From NCBI GenBank assembly GCA_915063485.1, contig CAJZDJ010000057.1, forward strand, positions 1 to 13,125: DNA of 13,125 nucleotides. The letters run 5' to 3'. Shown one piece after another: positions 1 through 6,729 of this stretch. The notes under the pieces were generated by a model, which saw only the letters and a program-made list of their open reading frames with translations, searched no databases and was not told where the DNA came from. Positions within the stretch are counted from its first letter, which is position 1. Each line of letters starts with the position of its first letter. The DNA comes from an uncultured Actinomyces sp. Its GTDB lineage: Bacteria; Actinomycetota; Actinomycetes; Actinomycetales; Actinomycetaceae. Both the position numbers and the translations under genes were made by a program.

Positions 1-70
1 CCTATAAAACCCCATGGAATTTTTATAGGGAAGGGATGATTTTGCCTGTATTTGTCTGATTTTGCCTGCC
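1..70 (-). repeat. Dispersed hairpin repeat, copy 1 (cut by the window edge)
   Basis: This is a truncated copy of the repeat seen again at 9139-9276 and 9637-9732. Arms CCTATAAAA (1-9) and TTTTATAGG (21-29) form a perfect inverted repeat. Next to it come GGGATGATTTTGCCTG and one GCCTGTATTTG unit (44-54). Read on the minus strand it lies just downstream of the deaminase stop at 100, with the order unit then hairpin, the same gene-relative arrangement as copy 2 after the second YhgE gene. No T-tract follows the hairpin on either strand, so it is not a classical intrinsic terminator, although it could still end or stabilise the transcript. Confidence 0.8.
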
Positions 71-99
71 ATCCTCTGGCTGCCTGCCAGCGGCTGTAA

Positions 100-1098
100 T
101 CAGAGCGCAGCTAGTTCTTCGCGCAGGCGCTGCTTTACAGCCAGCGGCGCCCAGGAAATCTCGATCGCGTTAGCCACCAGGGTGCGCAGGAAGTCCTCAT
201 CAACCCCATCGTGGTCGGCCACGCGCTGGAAGTTATCGCCGATGTAGCCGCCAAAGTAGGCCGGGTCGTCAGAGTTGATAGTCACCAAAACGCCGTCGGC
301 AACTAGCTGCTTAACCAACTCAACCTTGTCAGACTCAGAAATCCACAGGTTCGAAATCGGGCAGCTGGTCAGCCCAATACGGTGCTCCACCAGGTACTTA
401 ACTAGCGCCGGGTTCTCCACCACGTTGGTGCCGTGGTCCACGCGCTGCACCTGAATGTCCTCAATGACCTGGCGGATGTGCTCGATAGAGTCTTTAATGT
501 CGACGTCGCAGTGCATGGTCAGCTGGTAGCCCTCGCGGCGAGCGCGGGCAAAGACTGCGGCAAACTTGGCCGGCTCGTGGTCGGTTTCGTCAGAGTCCAG
601 GCCCACGCCCACGATCCACTGCTTGTAGGGCAGCGACTCCAGCAGCGTAGCCATGGCGTATTCGGGCTGGAAGTCGCGCAGGAAACACATGATGAACTGG
701 CTAAATACGCCCAGGGTTTGCTCGGCCTCAAGCTGGGCGCGGCGCAGACCAGAAATCACGGTGTGGAAGCTGACCCCACGGCAGGTGTGTGCCTGGGGGT
801 CAAAGAAAATTTCTGCGTAACGCAGTCCCTGACTGGCGGCCTTGCGGTAGTAGGCCATGGCCAGGTCATAGAAGTCTTCGCTGGTGAGCAGCACGTTCAT
901 GCCGTCGTAGTAGGCGTCTAGGAAGGAAGCTAGATCGTCGAAAGTGTAGGAGTCCTTAACTTCCTGCTCGCTACTAAAAGGTAGCTTGATGCCGTTGCGC
1001 TGGGCTAGCTTGAATTTCAGCTCCGGCTCTAGCGTGCCCTCAATGTGTACGTGCAGCTCAACCTTGGGTAGAGCCTGAACTAGTGCCTCGTGGGCCAT
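100..1098 (-). CDS. add: Adenosine/adenine deaminase family metallohydrolase
   Basis: Cytosolic TIM-barrel aminohydrolase of the adenosine deaminase family; members deaminate adenosine or adenine (purine salvage) using one zinc ion. Residue numbers count from the GTG at 1101. Visible are the N-terminal metal motif HVH (17-19) in VELHVHIEGTLEPEL, FFDPQAHT (99-106), His223 in RVDHG, the TSCPISN segment (245-251) and NSDDPAYFGGY (276-286), which holds the metal-binding Asp. FFDPQ and AYFGGY resemble the adenine deaminase branch more than classical adenosine deaminase. The usual HAGE motif, whose Glu is the proton shuttle, reads HCDV (197-200) with Asp201 next, so substrate and mechanism are uncertain. 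Length (332-333 aa) is normal. GTG at 1101 is also in frame, but AGGAG (complement of 1104-1108) sits 5 nt before the ATG at 1098 and only 2 nt before the GTG, so I prefer 1098. Confidence 0.88.
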   Translation of the reverse strand: MAHEALVQALPKVELHVHIEGTLEPELKFKLAQRNGIKLPFSSEQEVKDSYTFDDLASFLDAYYDGMNVLLTSEDFYDLAMAYYRKAASQGLRYAEIFFDPQAHTCRGVSFHTVISGLRRAQLEAEQTLGVFSQFIMCFLRDFQPEYAMATLLESLPYKQWIVGVGLDSDETDHEPAKFAAVFARARREGYQLTMHCDVDIKDSIEHIRQVIEDIQVQRVDHGTNVVENPALVKYLVEHRIGLTSCPISNLWISESDKVELVKQLVADGVLVTINSDDPAYFGGYIGDNFQRVADHDGVDEDFLRTLVANAIEISWAPLAVKQRLREELAAL

Positions 1099-1101
1099 CA
1101 C

Positions 1102-1412
1102 GTCTCCTTAGAAAAACTGGGAATTTAGTAAATTCTAGTTGTCTTGCGGTGTCCGCGTGGCCCAAATTACGCGCTCAGTGTGCCCTGATATAGGCCCTTC
1201 TTATGGTGCAGCGCTCCCGACGCCGCCGGCCGTAGTCGTGGCCTGCCCTTGCGGCCCGCCAAAGTCCCGACGCCGGTCCGTCTGGCTCGTCCCGCCCTCG
1301 CCCCGGCCGCCGCCTCGTCCCAGGTGGGCGCCCCGTGCCCCCGGCGGCCGCCGTCGCCCCGGCCCAGGGGAACGCCCCGTCTATCGTCAGCGTATCCCTG
1401 AGAACGCCCAGC
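1102..1412. other. Non-coding interval between patatin and deaminase genes
   Basis: Apart from the palindrome and the deaminase ribosome-binding site at its left end, this 311-bp stretch holds no credible gene. Its middle (about 1210-1385) is strikingly GC-rich, with cytosine concentrated on the plus strand and many short self-complementary runs such as GGCGGCCGCC. The segment TCCCGACGCCG occurs twice (near 1213 and 1265). Long frames here translate to Pro/Arg-rich sequence with no family resemblance. No U-tract terminator is visible after the patatin stop. Confidence 0.6.
1121..1137 (-). promoter_or_regulatory. Perfect palindrome over a candidate -10 box upstream of the deaminase gene
   Basis: GAATTTAGTAAATTC (1121-1135) is a perfect dyad with 7-bp arms and a 1-bp centre. 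On the minus strand it overlaps TAGAAT (complement of 1132-1137), a good -10 hexamer that would start transcription near 1125, about 27 nt before the ATG at 1098. I see no clear -35 at the right spacing. The position fits a repressor operator, but the regulator is unknown. Confidence 0.4.
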
Positions 1413-2306
1413 TCAGACCCCCAGGAATTCCTTGATTGCCGGCAGCTCACGCTGAGCCTGGGCGTAACCCACCTGGTAGGCCTCTTCGAGCACTTCATAG
1501 CGCATTTCGAGCTTGGAAATTTCGGTGACTTCCGGGCAGTAGACATAGGCGCGTCCCTCAGCTTCCAGTCTGAAAGCGGTTTTGCGGGCGGCGTTGTAGC
1601 GGGCGCTGCGGGCGGTGACGGCGTCGGCAATGGAAGGTAGACGTGGGAAGGCGGCGCGCATACTGGCGTGGGTGCCCAGACGCGTGGCCGGCTTAATGAA
1701 GTTGCGCGGGCGAGTGAGCACAATCAGGAATTTGCGGTAACCATCGCGCATGGGTGCGTCCAGCGGAATGCCGCCGTTGGGGCCAAGTGCGCCGTCGACG
1801 TAAGTGTCGCCGTCGATCTCTACCGGCGGCATCAGTACCGGCAGGGTGGACGACGCGCGCGCAAGTAAGCCCACATCAGAGACGCTATGCATGTCTTCTT
1901 TGGTGAACCATACAGCCTGGCCGCGTGTGGCGTTAAAAGAGCCAACACGTATCTGCGCCGGGTTGGCCATGAAAGTGTCGTAGTCGAAGGGGAAATCGCC
2001 GTCAGCCTCGGCAATGTCGTGGTAGAGATAGTCCACATTGAAGATGCCGCGCCCGGCTAGCCAGTGCTTGTAGCCGCCAAATTCGGGGCTGAGGGCCACG
2101 TCAACGAAGGAGTCGTGGGCGCGGGTGGCGTCACGTGAAACATAGTTAACGGTGTGTGAGCTACCTGCGGAAATGCCGGAAACATGCGGAAAATCTAGGC
2201 CCGACTCGATCAGGGTGGCCACCAGTCCGGCGGTGTACACCCCGCGCATACCGCCGCCTTCAAAAACTAGCGCTGTGTCAGGAAGATGTGTCAATGCGGT
2301 ACTCAC
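1413..2306 (-). CDS. Patatin-like phospholipase (YjjU/RssA type)
   Basis: Serine hydrolase of the bacterial patatin family, expected to cleave acyl esters of phospholipids or other lipids with a Ser-Asp dyad. The oxyanion-hole loop GGGMRG is at residues 17-22, the nucleophile elbow G-I-S-A-G at 44-48 (Ser46), and the catalytic Asp171 in VDGALG. All core elements are intact and the length (297 aa) suits the YjjU-like group. No signal peptide or membrane segment is evident, so it is probably cytosolic or membrane-peripheral. The start is a GTG, the first start codon after an in-frame TAG four codons upstream; no convincing Shine-Dalgarno precedes it, so the start is less certain than the family. 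It lies 302 bp downstream of metB on the same strand. The natural substrate cannot be read from sequence. Confidence 0.9.
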   Translation of the reverse strand: MSTALTHLPDTALVFEGGGMRGVYTAGLVATLIESGLDFPHVSGISAGSSHTVNYVSRDATRAHDSFVDVALSPEFGGYKHWLAGRGIFNVDYLYHDIAEADGDFPFDYDTFMANPAQIRVGSFNATRGQAVWFTKEDMHSVSDVGLLARASSTLPVLMPPVEIDGDTYVDGALGPNGGIPLDAPMRDGYRKFLIVLTRPRNFIKPATRLGTHASMRAAFPRLPSIADAVTARSARYNAARKTAFRLEAEGRAYVYCPEVTEISKLEMRYEVLEEAYQVGYAQAQRELPAIKEFLGV

Positions 2307-2433
2307 CGCGTCAGCCTATGCCAGAAGCCCATAGCTAGGTAAGGCGCGACACACGTGAGCCGCCCCGCTACTGGTGTGACCCAGTTGGCAGGGCAGCTTG
2401 GGTTGGGTTGGTTTTAGTGCCGACGACGGCGCC

Positions 2434-2496
2434 CGGCTGGTTCGGCCAGTCCAGGCCAGCTCGGCTGGTTCAGCCAGCCAAGCCAGTCCAGGCCAG
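2434..2496. repeat. Two-unit direct repeat between metB and the patatin gene
   Basis: Two imperfect units lie side by side. CGGCTGGTTC followed by G or A and GCCAG occurs at 2434-2449 and 2462-2477; GCCAGTCCAGGCCAG occurs exactly at 2445-2459 and 2482-2496. The second unit carries 9 extra bases in its middle. GGCTG and CAGCC around GTT in the second unit form a small hairpin. The repeat lies downstream of metB and upstream of the patatin start. Its function is unknown; simple replication slippage is enough to explain it. Confidence 0.7.
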
Positions 2497-2533
2497 GCCC
2501 GCAAAGGCCTGCGCGCTGGCCAAGATCAAACCC

Positions 2534-2548
2534 CTAGACGCCGTCTAG
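2534..2548 (-). terminator. Palindrome after the metB stop, possible terminator
   Basis: CTAGACGCCGTCTAG is a perfect dyad with 7-bp arms and one central base, about 60 nt beyond the metB stop codon on the minus strand. A second interrupted match (CCCC at 2530-2533 against GGGG at about 2553-2556) could extend it. It is followed on the minus strand by GGGGTTTGATC rather than a true U-tract, so it may be a weak or Rho-assisted terminator, or a protein-binding site upstream of the patatin gene. Confidence 0.35.
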
Positions 2549-2608
2549 CTAGTGGGGTGCGTGGCAGGCAATCTGACGGGCCGGTCCAGTCAGGTAGCTA
2601 GCGCGGCC

Positions 2609-3808
2609 TTAGATCTGAGCTAGGGCCTGATCAAGGTCGGCGATCAGATCGTTTACGTCCTCCAGACCTACGGCCAGGCGCAGCAGAGTTCCGGGCACGC
2701 CCCCAACCCCGCCGGTGCGGGTCGAGTGGGTCATGATTGCCGGGTGCTCGATTAGCGACTCGGGCGCGCCCAGCGACGCAGCCAGCGCAAACACGCGGGT
2801 CAGGCCGGTTAGGCGGATGGCGTCGTCCTCATTGGCCAGCTCGAAAGAAAGCACCCCGCCGCTACCCAGCGGGGTTTGGCGCTGAGCCAACTCGTGCGCC
2901 GGGTGGCTGGGAAGGCCCGGGTAGTAGACGGCAGTTACCTTGGGGTGGGCCTGCAAGAACTCGGCCACCGCCTGAGTATTGGTGCAGTGGCGCTCCACGC
3001 GCACTGCCAGGGTCTTTAGGCCACGGTGAGCTAGGAAAGCGTCACGCGGGGACTCAATAGCCCCCAAAGTCATCTGCAGACGGGTTAGCTCCTCGGCGGC
3101 GTCGCGAGAATCAAAGAAGGGGGTGACATGTTCAGGTAGCTGCAAACCGTCGCGCAGCACCACCGCGCCACCAACCACATCCGAGTGTCCACCAATGTAC
3201 TTAGTGGTGGAGTGCACCACCACGTCAGCGCCCAGCTCCAACGGGCGCTGCAGCAGCGGGGTGGCGAAGGTGTTGTCAACCACCAAAAGTGCCCCCACCT
3301 CGTGGCATAGCTCGGCGACGGCGGCAATGTCGGTAACCGTTAGGAAGGGGTTAGAGGGGGTCTCCACCCACACCAGCTGAGGGCGCTGGGCGCGAATTTC
3401 GCGCGCAGCCACATCCAGATCGGTGAGGTCCACAGCCGCTGAAGTGAAGCCCTCGGCGGGCTTAATGACACTGAAAAGCTTGTGAGTGCCGCCGTAAACG
3501 TCGGTTGAGTGAATGATGTGGTCGCCGGGACGGGTTAGCAGGCGCACTACGGTGTCCTCGGCGCTCATGCCGGAGGGGAAGGCGAATCCATGGGTGGCGC
3601 CTTCCAGGGCGGCTAGGGCGCCGGCGAAAGCGTTGGTGGTGGGGTTGCCACAACGACCATACTCAAAGCCCTGCTTGAGATCGCCGGGAGCATTTTGTAC
3701 GTGAGTGCTGGTCACATGCATAGGGGGAACCACGTCACCGGTGATCGGATCTGGCTCAAAACCCAAGTGAATCGCGCGAGTGGAGAAAGCGGCTGCGTTG
3801 TTTTCCAT
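2609..3808 (-). CDS. metB: Cystathionine gamma-synthase/lyase (Cys/Met metabolism PLP enzyme)
   Basis: PLP enzyme of the trans-sulfuration family, most likely cystathionine gamma-synthase, joining an activated homoserine ester with cysteine on the way to methionine; a gamma-lyase role cannot be excluded. Visible are the fold-type I landmarks: FEYGRCGNPT (48-57, the Tyr and Arg that contact the PLP phosphate of the partner subunit), FPSGMSA (77-83), ETPSNP (149-154), VVDNTF (176-181), the Schiff-base Lys203 in HSTTKYIGGHSDVVGG, and SLIEHPAIMTHS (351-362) near the C-terminus. GRCGNPT where SRTGNPT or ARSGNPT is usual, and GGVGGVPG after the MTHS motif, are mild oddities. Length (399 aa) is normal. 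An in-frame TAA lies four codons before the ATG at 3808, fixing the earliest start. No clear Shine-Dalgarno is seen, so a leaderless or weakly initiated transcript is possible. Confidence 0.9.
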   Translation of the reverse strand: MENNAAAFSTRAIHLGFEPDPITGDVVPPMHVTSTHVQNAPGDLKQGFEYGRCGNPTTNAFAGALAALEGATHGFAFPSGMSAEDTVVRLLTRPGDHIIHSTDVYGGTHKLFSVIKPAEGFTSAAVDLTDLDVAAREIRAQRPQLVWVETPSNPFLTVTDIAAVAELCHEVGALLVVDNTFATPLLQRPLELGADVVVHSTTKYIGGHSDVVGGAVVLRDGLQLPEHVTPFFDSRDAAEELTRLQMTLGAIESPRDAFLAHRGLKTLAVRVERHCTNTQAVAEFLQAHPKVTAVYYPGLPSHPAHELAQRQTPLGSGGVLSFELANEDDAIRLTGLTRVFALAASLGAPESLIEHPAIMTHSTRTGGVGGVPGTLLRLAVGLEDVNDLIADLDQALAQI

Positions 3809-3847
3809 GTATTGAGTTTAAATCCGCGTTTCATCCTTGTTAATAAC

Positions 3848-3920
3848 TACGCCACACGCATAAGGGCATAGGTCACATTAAGGGTGCTTACTTTCACCGC
3901 TGACCTCTATGAGTGGCGTA
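3848..3920. promoter_or_regulatory. Spaced inverted repeat in the metB-yhgE divergent gap
   Basis: TACGCCAC (3848-3855) and GTGGCGTA (3913-3920) are exact reverse complements separated by 57 bp, inside the 191-bp gap between divergent metB and the first YhgE gene. Two half-sites at this distance could serve a looping or dimeric regulator, or be coincidental. The remainder of the gap is AT-richer than its surroundings, as expected for promoters. Confidence 0.25.
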
Positions 3921-3943
3921 TGTGGTTGGTGAGCATGGATAGT

Positions 3944-3957
3944 TAGACTTGAAGTCT
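3944..3957 (+). promoter_or_regulatory. Palindrome over a candidate -10 box before the YhgE/Pip pair
   Basis: AGACTTGAAGTCT (3945-3957) is a perfect dyad with 6-bp arms and a 1-bp centre. It overlaps TAGACT (3944-3949), a plausible -10 hexamer about 50 nt before the first YhgE start. The -35 region 17 bp upstream (TGTGGT at 3921) is poor. This layout would suit a repressor operator controlling the two membrane proteins. Confidence 0.3.
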
Positions 3958-3999
3958 TGTTAGCTGCGAGTTTTCCCCAGATACATGCGCAGCTGATAC

Positions 4000-6729
4000 A
4001 TGGGCCAACTGAAAGGTGACGTGGGTTTGCGGGTAGCTTTCAAAATTTTCAGGCGCGATATTGGGCGCATTTTGCGCGTGCCTTTCGCTGTGATCGTAGT
4101 GGTGGGCGTGTGTTTCCTACCCGCAATGTATGCCTGGTTCAATATCGCCGGCTTCTGGGACCCCTACGCCAACACCTCCCACCTGCGCGTCGCCGTCGTA
4201 AATGAAGATAAGGGCGCCACCACCGACGCTACCGGCAAGATCGACGCCGGCGCCCAAGTAGCCGCCCAAATTAAAGACAATCACGACCTGGGCTGGTACT
4301 TCACCACGCGGCAGGGGGCTATCGACGACGTAAAAACCGGTAGGTCCTATGCGGCTATCATCATCCCCGCGAACTTCTCCACCAGCCTGGTCAGCTTCAT
4401 GGACCCGCAGCATTACAGGCAGCCCAAGCTGGAGTATTACGTCAACCAAAAACTCAATGCGGTGGCCCCGCAAATCACCAATGCTGGCGCCACTACATTG
4501 GATCGAAAAATTAACTCTGCTTTTGTCTCGCAAGTATCCAAGGTGGTAACCACCAAGCTGGGAGACTTTTCTAAGCACGTGCGCGCCCAAACCGCCACCG
4601 CTAACGCAAGCACAGACAAATCTCTGGCCCAGGGGGCCCAAAAACTAGCTGCCGCCGCAACTTCAGTGCAAAGCCAAAGCCAGCAAATTGACCAGGCGCG
4701 CACCAAAATTGCCAGCGCCCAAAACTCACTGACCGCGCTGCAAACCCAGGTCACAAACCTGAGCCAGATCGCCACAAATACTGGCACGCTACTGTCCACC
4801 ACGGCCACAACCATCACCGACTTTTCTTCCAAAGCCCCGGGCATACTCGATAAATCAGCTAGCCTCACGGTTCAAGCCACCGGCAAACTGTCAGTAAATG
4901 CAGCCAACCTTAACGGGGCGGTGCAATCCGCACAGGGGCGAGTTGACGGCGTCGTGAGTGAGCTAGAGTCAATCAACCAAACCCAAGCTCAAATCCTGAC
5001 CCAACTACAAAACGCCGGGTTGGGGAATGTGCCCGGGGGCTCTGATGCGCTGGCAATTTTGACGCAGCAAAACACCAACGCCGCCACCAGCCTAAGCAAT
5101 CTGCGCACAGTGGGCAGCTCAATTTCGGCCACTTCCACCTCGCTTAGCGACGCCGCCAGTGCGCTAAACACTGCGGCTAACGCCTCCACCACTGCCTTTA
5201 GTTCCGCGCGGGAAAGTGTTTTTTCCTCTTCGCTGCCGCAGGTCAGTAGCTCGCTGTACAACATGGACCGCCTCTCGGGCACACTGGCGGTTACTATCAG
5301 TAACCAAAACCAGCAGATCACGCAGCTAAAATCCATGCTCACCCAGCTGGATAAAAACCTGGCCGCCACGCAAAACGCCCTGAACCAAAGCGCCACCACC
5401 TTGACGCAGCTGCAAAGCGATCTGGAATCCACCCGCGCTGACCTGGGGGCAATCAGCGGCACCTCAGCCTTGCGTCAGCTCACCGACAAGCTTGACGTGA
5501 GCGCTGACAAGGTTGCTAACTTCATGCTTTCACCCACGCTGCTAAGCACTCACAAGGTTTACCCGGTAGCTAACTACGGCTCGGCTATGGCCCCAGTGTT
5601 CACCAACCTGACCTTATGGGTGGGTGCGTTTATGCTGGTGGTCCTGATCAAGCTGAACGTAGACAGCGAGGGAATCGGGGCCATCACGCATACGCAGGCG
5701 TATATGGGCCGCTGGCTGTTAATGGCCGCAATTAGTGCAGTGCAAGCCATTGTGGTCACCACCGGCGACCTGATCCTAGGCGTACAGCACGAAAGTGCGG
5801 TGCTGTTCTACCTGGCAACAATCCTTATTGGTTGGGCTTACCTGTCTATTATCTATGCGCTTAGTGTGTCCTTTCAGCATATTGGTAAGGGCATTTGTGT
5901 TGTTATGGTAATTTTACAGATTCCTGGCTCTTCCGGTCTATACCCAATTGAAATGGTGCCTAGTTTCTTTGGCTGGGTTTACCCGGTGCTGCCCTTTAAA
6001 TATGGGGTGGCAGCTGTGCGAGAGGTTATTGGTGGCTTCTACGCCCACCATTTCCTGTCTGACCTGGGAGTTTTGGCGCTAATGGCGGCTGGGTCTTTCG
6101 CAGTTGGGATCGGCTTGCGTCCCTTCTTGGTTAACATCAACCGCCTGACCGCTGCAGCCATTGCTGAGGGCGGCCTGTTTAACGCCGAGGAGACCCGCGA
6201 TTCGCGCCGTTGGCGCACCACTCAGATTCTCCACGCCCTGGCCGACCGTGAAGATTACCGCTGGGAAACCGACTATCAGCGCCGCCGCTTTGAGCGCCTG
6301 TATCCGCGTATGCGCGTAGCGGCGATTGTGCTGGGCGTGGTGGTGCCGGCGGTTACCGCCCTGACTAGCAGTTTTAGCACCACCAACCAGAAAATCACCT
6401 ACGTGGCGGTGTGGATGGCGTGGCTGGTGGCCATGATCGGCTTCCTGGTTTATATGGAGTATCGCCGCGACCGTCTGGAGCGCCAGGCGGCTTTGCTGGA
6501 AATGAGTGACGGCGAGATTAAGGCCATGCTGCATGGGCATATGGGGCGACGGCGTCAGGGGCGCTCTCGCTCGCGGCTTGCGTTAGCTGAAATTAGTGTT
6601 GATAGTGGTGGCATTACCGGTGACAGCCTTGACGGTTCCAGTAGTAGTGCCGACGCCGCAGCGGCAGCGGGGCGCAGTCAGGCTGAAACTACGCAGATTC
6701 CGGTTGTAGACGAAGGAGAAGGTCGATGA
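4000..6729 (+). CDS. YhgE/Pip family membrane protein 1
   Basis: Large membrane protein of the YhgE/Pip (phage infection protein) family, related to EsaA of type VII secretion and to ABC-2-type permeases; the transported substrate is generally unknown. The N-terminal half starts with one membrane helix (about 28-48) ending in YAWFNIAGFWDPYANT, then the conserved extracytoplasmic domain (about 55-190, with VAVVNEDKGA and YAAIIIPANFS). A long Ala/Ser/Thr/Gln-rich helical, coiled-coil-like region follows (about 190-515). VYPVANYGSAMAPVFTNL (520-537) introduces the C-terminal block of about five helices (530-706). Unlike its partner, this protein then has a charged segment, two further helices (about 771-790 and 800-820) and a cytoplasmic tail rich in Arg, then Ser/Ala/Glu. 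An in-frame TGA two codons upstream limits the start to ATG 4000 or later; GTG 4021, behind GAAAGGTGA, is a real alternative. Confidence 0.9.
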   Translation: MGQLKGDVGLRVAFKIFRRDIGRILRVPFAVIVVVGVCFLPAMYAWFNIAGFWDPYANTSHLRVAVVNEDKGATTDATGKIDAGAQVAAQIKDNHDLGWYFTTRQGAIDDVKTGRSYAAIIIPANFSTSLVSFMDPQHYRQPKLEYYVNQKLNAVAPQITNAGATTLDRKINSAFVSQVSKVVTTKLGDFSKHVRAQTATANASTDKSLAQGAQKLAAAATSVQSQSQQIDQARTKIASAQNSLTALQTQVTNLSQIATNTGTLLSTTATTITDFSSKAPGILDKSASLTVQATGKLSVNAANLNGAVQSAQGRVDGVVSELESINQTQAQILTQLQNAGLGNVPGGSDALAILTQQNTNAATSLSNLRTVGSSISATSTSLSDAASALNTAANASTTAFSSARESVFSSSLPQVSSSLYNMDRLSGTLAVTISNQNQQITQLKSMLTQLDKNLAATQNALNQSATTLTQLQSDLESTRADLGAISGTSALRQLTDKLDVSADKVANFMLSPTLLSTHKVYPVANYGSAMAPVFTNLTLWVGAFMLVVLIKLNVDSEGIGAITHTQAYMGRWLLMAAISAVQAIVVTTGDLILGVQHESAVLFYLATILIGWAYLSIIYALSVSFQHIGKGICVVMVILQIPGSSGLYPIEMVPSFFGWVYPVLPFKYGVAAVREVIGGFYAHHFLSDLGVLALMAAGSFAVGIGLRPFLVNINRLTAAAIAEGGLFNAEETRDSRRWRTTQILHALADREDYRWETDYQRRRFERLYPRMRVAAIVLGVVVPAVTALTSSFSTTNQKITYVAVWMAWLVAMIGFLVYMEYRRDRLERQAALLEMSDGEIKAMLHGHMGRRRQGRSRSRLALAEISVDSGGITGDSLDGSSSSADAAAAAGRSQAETTQIPVVDEGEGR
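6713..6718 (+). promoter_or_regulatory. Shine-Dalgarno for the second YhgE gene inside the first
   Basis: AAGGAG lies 7 nt before the ATG at 6726, within the last codons of the first YhgE gene. Together with the ATGA overlap of start and stop (6726-6729) it indicates translational coupling of the two proteins. Confidence 0.85.

Noticed and set aside
433-921. A 162-codon plus-strand frame inside the deaminase gene
   Set aside because: It is an antisense shadow of a clearly conserved gene with no independent support.
1175-1723. A long minus-strand frame of 182 codons overlapping the patatin 3' end and the GC-rich block
   Set aside because: It is out of frame with the intact patatin gene and its translation is Pro/Arg/Ala-rich without family resemblance, typical of GC-rich spurious frames.
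3706-3837. A short overlapping frame beginning ATGAAACGCGG upstream of metB as a sulfur-responsive leader peptide
   Set aside because: It has no proper Shine-Dalgarno spacing and no Cys cluster such as is seen in regulatory leader peptides, and it simply overlaps metB out of frame.
3985-3996. A tiny ATG-CGC-AGC-TGA frame just before the first YhgE start, as a possible leader peptide
   Set aside because: Three codons, no ribosome-binding site, no link to any known leader; likely chance.
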